This document shows positions 59,027 through 64,000 of a stretch of DNA of 64,000 bases, in pieces. The position numbers were made by a program, and so were the translations under genes. This DNA comes from Exiguobacterium sp. s122 (GTDB lineage Bacteria > Bacillota > Bacilli > Exiguobacteriales > Exiguobacteriaceae). Numbering within the stretch: position 1 is the stretch's first letter; every line of letters begins with the position of its first letter. Below the pieces are notes generated by a model, which was not told the origin of the DNA, ran no database searches, and was given only the letters and a program-made list of their open reading frames with translations. Location of the stretch: NCBI RefSeq assembly GCF_018618475.1, contig NZ_JACSMD010000005.1, positions 1-64,000 on the forward strand, in the 5' to 3' direction.

Positions 59027-59751
59027 TGCGTCACTGCAGCTTCGAGATGACCGCCCTCGACCATTTGGAGGAACGCCTCGTCCGGATCGGTCGTCCCTGA
59101 CGCCTTGAGCCAGTCGTCGTACCCGCCTTCATACAGAACCCGTCCTTTATGTAAGAAGATGACGTGGGCATCGAGCTGGGCGAGGTCATGCAACTGATGG
59201 GTAGAGATGAGACATGTCCGACCGTCTTGGACGAGCCGTTGAATCCGGCGCATGATATGAATACGAGACGCCGGATCGACCCCACTCGTCGGTTCGTCAA
59301 ATAGGTACAGCGCACGCTTCACCGACGACAAGAGCGTGACGAATAGCCATTTGCGTTCACCGACCGACATCTTTCCGAGCTTCATCTTCCACAAGTGTTC
59401 GAACAGCTCCTGTTCACGAGCGCTCGAGAGCCCATTTATGTAAGTCTCCATCCGTTTGAAATCTGGTCGTTTCGTAAGTCGACCGATGAAGTACGTCAAA
59501 TCTTTCCCTGTCAGCTCGTTATGATACATCATGTGTTGGGTCAAATAGAGCATGTCTGTCGACGGGACGAGCTGAAGTGAGTCCGCCTCGACTGGGAGCG
59601 TTCGGGTCATGCAGTCAAAGAGCGTCGTCTTCCCGGCTCCGTTCAGTCCAATCAAGACGTTCAGTTTAGTTGGGTGTAGCGTGAACGAGACGCCGTCGAG
59701 CACGGGACGTGTTGCTTTTGGATACGTGTAGCGTAACTCTTGAATATGCAT
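59023..59751 (-). CDS. ABC transporter ATPase
   Basis: 242 residues. Walker A GLNGAGKTT (near 36), a weak signature 'MSVGERKWLFVTL', Walker B RALYLFDEPTSGVDP, H-loop CLISTHQLHDLA. Partner of the permease encoded just upstream (gap of 9 nt). The start is the second of two adjacent ATG codons, with AGGAGGAA upstream. The operon is permease, ATPase, micro-ORF, membrane protein. Confidence 0.88.
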   Translation of the reverse strand: MHIQELRYTYPKATRPVLDGVSFTLHPTKLNVLIGLNGAGKTTLFDCMTRTLPVEADSLQLVPSTDMLYLTQHMMYHNELTGKDLTYFIGRLTKRPDFKRMETYINGLSSAREQELFEHLWKMKLGKMSVGERKWLFVTLLSSVKRALYLFDEPTSGVDPASRIHIMRRIQRLVQDGRTCLISTHQLHDLAQLDAHVIFLHKGRVLYEGGYDDWLKASGTTDPDEAFLQMVEGGHLEAAVTQ

Positions 59752-59760
59752 CATTTCCTC

Positions 59761-60486
59761 CTAGCGTGTGGCTGATGAGACAAGATTGAACCGATTGATG
59801 GCGAACAGCCCGACAAAGACGTGGCCGATGAGCGCAAACAGCGTCAGCATGAGATTGAACGATACATCAACCTGAGCGACAGTATGGACGATGGCAAATG
59901 AAAGTTGGAGTAAGGCATAAAACGGGTTCACATAGCCGAACCAGACGTCGGGCTGTTTGATCGCTAAATAGAACAACGGAAAGGCGAGTAGATTCGCGAC
60001 ACGCATCAAGCTCGACACTTTGATCGGGAGAAGCGTAAACGCGACACTACCGAGCGCAAACGGGACACTCCCAAGTAAGAGTAGGAGGGGAGCAATCAGG
60101 TAGCTAAGCGTGAACTGACCATGGACCAAGGTGACGACGGTTGTGAAAATCGATAGGCTCACGGCGTCGAACACGAGCTGGGCCAATAAGATAGCGAGGA
60201 TATAGGTATACTTGTTACCTGAAATCATCACGTATGTCTTCATGAGACCATACTCTCGCATTCGAGCGAGTTCGAGGGCAATCCCGTTTAAATATGTCGC
60301 GAGGATGATATACACCCAAAAATAAGACAAGTACATGGCATAATCCGCTGCGGCCATCGTTCGAACATCCGGCGGGCTATAGAGGAGGGCGATACCGAGC
60401 GGGATGCCCATCGTCAACACGAATGGAATTTTATCTGTCAGCACAATTTTGATATACATAAAAAAGTAACTTGAAATATGATGCAT
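59761..60486 (-). CDS. ABC transporter permease-like membrane protein
   Basis: 241 residues, six spans. Weak similarity to ABC-2-type permeases: a cytoplasmic segment 'LELARMREYGLMKTYVMISGNKY' after span 2 plays the role of the coupling helix. First gene of the operon with the ATPase. ATG at 60486 with AAGGAGTG upstream. Substrate unknown. Confidence 0.75.
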   Translation of the reverse strand: MHHISSYFFMYIKIVLTDKIPFVLTMGIPLGIALLYSPPDVRTMAAADYAMYLSYFWVYIILATYLNGIALELARMREYGLMKTYVMISGNKYTYILAILLAQLVFDAVSLSIFTTVVTLVHGQFTLSYLIAPLLLLLGSVPFALGSVAFTLLPIKVSSLMRVANLLAFPLFYLAIKQPDVWFGYVNPFYALLQLSFAIVHTVAQVDVSFNLMLTLFALIGHVFVGLFAINRFNLVSSATR

Positions 60487-60516
60487 AGGACACTCCTTCA
60501 TTTTTATCCAAATCTT

Positions 60517-60544
60517 AACATACTATACGTATGCTAAATGTAAA
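60517..60544 (-). promoter_or_regulatory. Promoter with palindrome for the ABC operon
   Basis: On the minus strand TTTACA (60544-60539), 16 bp spacer, TATGTT (60522-60517). The spacer holds CATAC-TATAC-GTATG (60519-60533), an inverted repeat likely bound by a regulator not encoded nearby. Confidence 0.55.
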
Positions 60545-60560
60545 AAGTTTCTTATTTAAT

Positions 60561-60612
60561 AAAAAAGAACTCCTTTTAGAACGAGTGCATCTCGTCTTAA
60601 AAGGAGTTCCTC
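60561..60612 (-). terminator. Terminator of the carotenoid gene
   Basis: On the minus strand GAACTCCTTTTAAGACGA ... TCGTTCTAAAAGGAGTTC, then TTTTTT. Confidence 0.88.
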
Positions 60613-60613
60613 T

Positions 60614-62116
60614 TCATGTCGTTGCCATACCATCGCGCTTCGCGATCTTATCGCTTACTTGTTGGCCGCTGAGCGTGACCATCGGCATCCCGCTACCCGG
60701 GTTGACCGTGCCACCGACGAAGTAGAGATTCTCGTACAGCTCACTTTGTTTTTTATGTTTGAACCCGCCGTTTTGGTTCTTGTCTGAGACGGTGCCATAA
60801 ATCGCACCGCGGTCCGAACCATACATACGCTCGATGTCATGTGGCGTCCAAACGTTCCGCGTCACGATGTTGTCCCGAAGACCATCCATGCCCATCCGTT
60901 CGAGCTTATCGAGCACCCGTTCTTCAAACGCCGCGTAGTCGGCTTCGGTGAACGGGTTTTCTTGAATATACGGGATGTGCGGCAAAATTTTGATGTTCTC
61001 ATGTCCCGCTGGTGCTTGGGTCGCGTCCGTCTTATTGACGTTCACCAAATAAATCGTTGGGTCGTCCGGAAGCTCGTGTTTCTCGAAGATTTTCTCCATC
61101 TGCTCCTGTAAGTTTTCCGAGAAGAAGAAATTGTGGTGCGCGAGTGCCGGGTATTCTTTCTTGACGCCGAGATGGAGCACGAAGCCGGAGCTGGCCGGTT
61201 CGAATTTGTCGACGAGCTTGTCGACGAACGCCTCTTCGACATCGACCATCTTTTGATAGAACGGGATGACTTCCATGTTCGAGACGTAGTAATCGGCGGA
61301 ACGGAGTCGTCCATCCTCGAGCTCGATCGCCGAGATGTTCCCGTTCAGCGTATGCGCCCGAACGACGCCTTGCCCGGTGTGTAGCTTGACGCCAATCTCT
61401 TCAGCGAGCGTCGTCAAGCCTTCGGCGAGCTTATGTGTCCCACCCTCGACGTACCAACATCCTTGCGCATGCTGCATGTAAATCATCATGTTGAGGACGG
61501 CTGGGGCGCTATACGGCGACGATCCGACGTATTTGACGTAATACGATAACATCGTGCGCAGGTGTGGGTTGCTAATTCGTTTTGAGATGGCACTGTACAT
61601 CGTCGATGCCAAGTCGAAACCGGTCAGTGTGGCGATGGGACCGATTTGTGTGACCGCCTCGAACGGCGATTCGAATCCTTCTTTTAAGTAACTGCGTTCC
61701 GTCGTCTTGTAGATGCGTTCAGCATAGTTCAACAGCTTGCGATACTCATTCATGTCTTTTTTCGACAGTGATGGATTCGCGCTCGCCATCACTTCGAGGT
61801 CGTGATACAAGTCGAGCACCGTGCCGTCCGGGAAGAACGAACGCCACTCCAAGTCGAGCCGCTTGATGGGCACATAATCTTCCATCCGTTTGCCGCTTCC
61901 GGTGAACAACTTCTCGAAAATTTGGGGCATCGTCAAAATCGATGGGCCGAGGTCAAAGCCGAAGCCGTCCTGTTCGAGCCGGTTCACTTTCCCCCCGATG
62001 TGGTCGTTCTTTTCATATAAAGCTACGTCATACCCTTTTTGTTTTAGCGAGATGGCAGCCGAAATCCCACCCAATCCCCCACCGATGACAATCACTGACT
62101 TATTCACGTTCTGCAT
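60614..62116 (-). CDS. crtP: 4,4'-diaponeurosporene oxygenase-like carotenoid enzyme (CrtP/CrtNb type)
   Basis: 500 residues of the phytoene desaturase family. FAD-binding start VIVIGGGLGGISAAISLKQK, then 'GKVNRLEQDGFGFDLGPSIL', 'EWRSFFPDGTVLDLY' and 'YFVGGTVNPGSGMPMVTLSG'. The close pattern to staphylococcal CrtP favours terminal-methyl oxidation of C30 carotenoids over desaturation (CrtN); this is from memory and not computed. No crtM or crtN lies in the window, so it is an isolated pathway gene. I chose the ATG at 62116 with AGAGGCGG upstream. The 271-bp region before it holds no other gene I can see. Confidence 0.85.
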   Translation of the reverse strand: MQNVNKSVIVIGGGLGGISAAISLKQKGYDVALYEKNDHIGGKVNRLEQDGFGFDLGPSILTMPQIFEKLFTGSGKRMEDYVPIKRLDLEWRSFFPDGTVLDLYHDLEVMASANPSLSKKDMNEYRKLLNYAERIYKTTERSYLKEGFESPFEAVTQIGPIATLTGFDLASTMYSAISKRISNPHLRTMLSYYVKYVGSSPYSAPAVLNMMIYMQHAQGCWYVEGGTHKLAEGLTTLAEEIGVKLHTGQGVVRAHTLNGNISAIELEDGRLRSADYYVSNMEVIPFYQKMVDVEEAFVDKLVDKFEPASSGFVLHLGVKKEYPALAHHNFFFSENLQEQMEKIFEKHELPDDPTIYLVNVNKTDATQAPAGHENIKILPHIPYIQENPFTEADYAAFEERVLDKLERMGMDGLRDNIVTRNVWTPHDIERMYGSDRGAIYGTVSDKNQNGGFKHKKQSELYENLYFVGGTVNPGSGMPMVTLSGQQVSDKIAKRDGMATT

Positions 62117-62299
62117 ACACGTACCGCCTCTTTCCGACATGATTTATCAAACACGTACTGATTCATTTGCCACTATTGCCTCTATTCCCTGCACGCACAC
62201 TTCCGAACATTCAATTTCAGCACATTGTCGCCTTCAAAATACGTTGCCTCATCTTTTGATCGAACGGTTCAAGTACAATAATCGTAAAAAAAATGGCGA

Positions 62300-62328
62300 T
62301 TGTTGTGTCTGAATCGGGGGACTATACT
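62300..62328 (+). promoter_or_regulatory. SigA-type promoter of the last ABC operon
   Basis: TTGTTG (62300-62305), 17 bp spacer, TATACT (62323-62328). Confidence 0.6.
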
Positions 62329-62387
62329 AAAGCTAACTCAACACAATGTCTATGGAATATAGGATGACGTGAAAAAGGAGTAGGCCC

Positions 62388-63116
62388 ATGGATATCCATA
62401 TACACGACGTCACGAAATCATTTGGCAAACAGATTGCCATCGACCGTGTCAGTTTCACGATCCATTCCGGGGAAATTTGTTGTCTGCTTGGTCCGTCTGG
62501 TTCAGGGAAGACGACACTCATCCGGCTCATGATTGGTGCGTTGAAAGCAGACGAGGGTACGGTTCAACTTGGCGAGACGTTCATGCCAAACATGAAGATG
62601 CTACAGACGATTGGCTTCATGCCACAAAATGACGGATTGTACGACGACTTGTCGGCCGAGGCAAACCTTGAGTTTTTCGGTTCCATCTATAAGCTCGGCA
62701 AGACGAAACTTCAAGCACGCATCACAGACGTTCTCGCACTCGTCGAGTTGACGGACGACCGGAAAAAGCTCGTCCGACACTTCTCGGGTGGGATGAAAAA
62801 ACGGCTCTCACTCGCAATTGCCATTTTGCATCAGCCCGACTTCTTGTTTCTAGACGAACCGACCGTCGGCATCGACCCACTGTTGCGTCGCCAAATTTGG
62901 GGTCAGTTTCAAGCAATTCGAGCGACCGGAACAACGATCATCGTCTCGACTCATGTCATGGATGAAGTGCAAGAATGCGACCGGGCCGCACTCATTTATA
63001 ACGGACGTTTGATCGCCTATGACACGATCCCGCATCTGTTAGGTCAGACAGACAACGGCCGCGTCGAGGAATTGTTCCTCATCGCCGGGCGAGCAGGAGG
63101 GACGAGTCATGCGTAA
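62388..63116 (+). CDS. ABC transporter ATPase
   Basis: 242 residues. Walker A GPSGSGKTT (near 33), signature 'FSGGMKKRLSLAIAI', Walker B FLFLDEPTVGIDP, H-loop IIVSTHVMDE. Typical of ABC-2 exporters of drugs or antibiotics. AAAAGGAG precedes the ATG. It overlaps the permease gene by 8 nt. Confidence 0.93.
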   Translation: MDIHIHDVTKSFGKQIAIDRVSFTIHSGEICCLLGPSGSGKTTLIRLMIGALKADEGTVQLGETFMPNMKMLQTIGFMPQNDGLYDDLSAEANLEFFGSIYKLGKTKLQARITDVLALVELTDDRKKLVRHFSGGMKKRLSLAIAILHQPDFLFLDEPTVGIDPLLRRQIWGQFQAIRATGTTIIVSTHVMDEVQECDRAALIYNGRLIAYDTIPHLLGQTDNGRVEELFLIAGRAGGTSHA

Positions 63117-64000
63117 CTTAGCAACGCGCGTCATCTTTCAGACGCTCAATGACAAGCGGAGCGTCGCTTTGATCTTGATTGCCCCGCTCCTCATTTTGAC
63201 GCTCGTCTACTTTTTACTCGGGGACTCGGATTACGTACCGGTCGTCGCGGTCGATGAGAACGTTCCGTCACAACTCCTTGAAGCGTTCGAGGCCGAGACG
63301 CTCGACGTTCGGTTAGACGCGGTCGCCAATCCGTTTGACTACTTGGCAGACCACAAAGACGTTGACGCAGTGTTCGAAGTGACACAAGCAGGGACAACAA
63401 TCACGCTCCGTGAACCATCGACGAAGTCCTCAAAGGCGGTACGCGAGATTCAAGCGGCGTTGTCGATATTGAATCCGACGCCCGATGTCGAGATGAATTA
63501 TGTATTCGGGGAAGAAGGACAGTCGACGTTCGACTCATTCGGTTACGTATTCTTATCCTTATTCTCCTTTTTCTTTGTCTTTATCTTGTCGGCGATGGCA
63601 CTCGTCAAAGAGCGTAGTGGCGGCACGCTCGAGCGTCTTTTGATGACGCCAATCAAACGCGGCCAAATCATCTTGGGCTATACGCTCGGGTACGGCGTTT
63701 TCGCTGTCGTGCAATCGATTCTAATTGTTCTCTATACTGTGTACGTTCTCGGTTTGTCCTCGCTCGGTAATATAGGATGGGTCATGCTGACGATGCTCCT
63801 CATGGCTGGGACAGCCGTCCTGTTCGGGGCGACGATTTCCGTGTTCGCCCGTTCCGAACTGCAGGTCGTCCAAATGATTCCGTTCACGATCGTGCCGCAA
63901 GTGTTCTTCTCAGGACTCATCCCGCTCGATCTCATCCCGTATGGTCTCGGCAATTTGAGTTACATCATGCCAATCTTTTACGGGGCCACGGCAATCAAAG
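63109..64000 (+). CDS. ABC-2 type transporter permease, 3' end outside the window
   Basis: At least 297 codons, open to the end of the window. Span 1 near residues 18-37, then an extracytoplasmic segment of about 120 residues, then further spans with the ABC-2 block 'MALVKERSGGTLERLLMTPIKR' before span 3. The layout (long first external loop) is that of YhgE/NatB-like ABC-2 exporters. AGGAGGGA lies upstream of the ATG at 63109, inside the end of the ATPase gene. Confidence 0.9.
   Translation, partial: MRNLATRVIFQTLNDKRSVALILIAPLLILTLVYFLLGDSDYVPVVAVDENVPSQLLEAFEAETLDVRLDAVANPFDYLADHKDVDAVFEVTQAGTTITLREPSTKSSKAVREIQAALSILNPTPDVEMNYVFGEEGQSTFDSFGYVFLSLFSFFFVFILSAMALVKERSGGTLERLLMTPIKRGQIILGYTLGYGVFAVVQSILIVLYTVYVLGLSSLGNIGWVMLTMLLMAGTAVLFGATISVFARSELQVVQMIPFTIVPQVFFSGLIPLDLIPYGLGNLSYIMPIFYGATAIK

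Overview
This window looks like the chromosome of a low-to-mid GC Bacillota of the Bacillales, and Exiguobacterium is my best guess. The evidence is a Bacillus-type gene order (tsaE-tsaB-rimI-tsaD, an ABC-F protein, rex, tatA-tatC, a YdiK-like and a YdiL-like gene, groES-groEL), a T-box leader, a CIRCE operator, Rex-type operators, AGGAGG-type ribosome binding sites and a C30-carotenoid oxygenase. The genus is an inference from memory and was not checked.

Layout. 1-340: end of an rRNA operon (a 5' truncated 5S gene) and a second 5S gene with its own promoter. 435-3430: coiled-coil protein, HIT protein, P-loop kinase, small membrane protein, Spo0M-like protein. 3512-3792: two tandem initiator tRNA genes. 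3852-11202: tRNA t6A genes, rimI, ABC-F, rex and Tat export. 11218-15561: minus-strand T-box-controlled operon with a SAM hydrolase and an ECF transporter. 15638-19005: NADH oxidase under two Rex-like sites, a PspC protein and a Na+/H+ antiporter. 19064-22979: Fur-controlled siderophore uptake. 23045-30330: small stress-type proteins, a gene cut by an in-frame stop, a choloylglycine hydrolase-family enzyme and an MFS/SgrR-like pair flanked by paralogous small membrane proteins. 30329-33478: YdiK-like, CPBP protein and groESL. Compared with the Bacillus order, about 19 kb of accessory genes separates tatC from the ydiK/ydiL/groESL part.

33497-44129 is an accessory zone. A strongly AT-rich three-gene cassette sits directly after the groEL terminator: a putative PD-(D/E)xK nuclease-like protein carrying a winged-helix segment, a soluble Ser/Thr kinase and a protein I cannot assign. 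It is followed by a truncated copy of an ABC-2 permease gene, a VanZ-like fusion, a YdeI-like protein, the intact ABC-2 transporter with a LytTR regulator fused to a degenerate ABC domain, and a GIY-YIG/DUF2075 protein coupled to a MazG-like hydrolase.

45371-58340 is dominated by small membrane proteins. At least nine belong to one paralogous family of about 150-160 residues (acidic-basic N-terminal helix, about four membrane spans, C-terminal 'IDPEHVT'-type motif). Three others form a second family. Also here are an MFS-MarR pair with its operator, a YdcZ/Crp transporter cluster and several very small genes. 58386-64000: an ABC transporter operon, a diaponeurosporene oxygenase (CrtP-type) gene and a second ABC transporter that runs off the window.

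Most interesting candidates: the kinase/wHTH/unknown cassette at 33646-36338, the expanded 4-TM family at 45884-57751, the Rex circuit (rex and nox operators), and several broken or duplicated genes.
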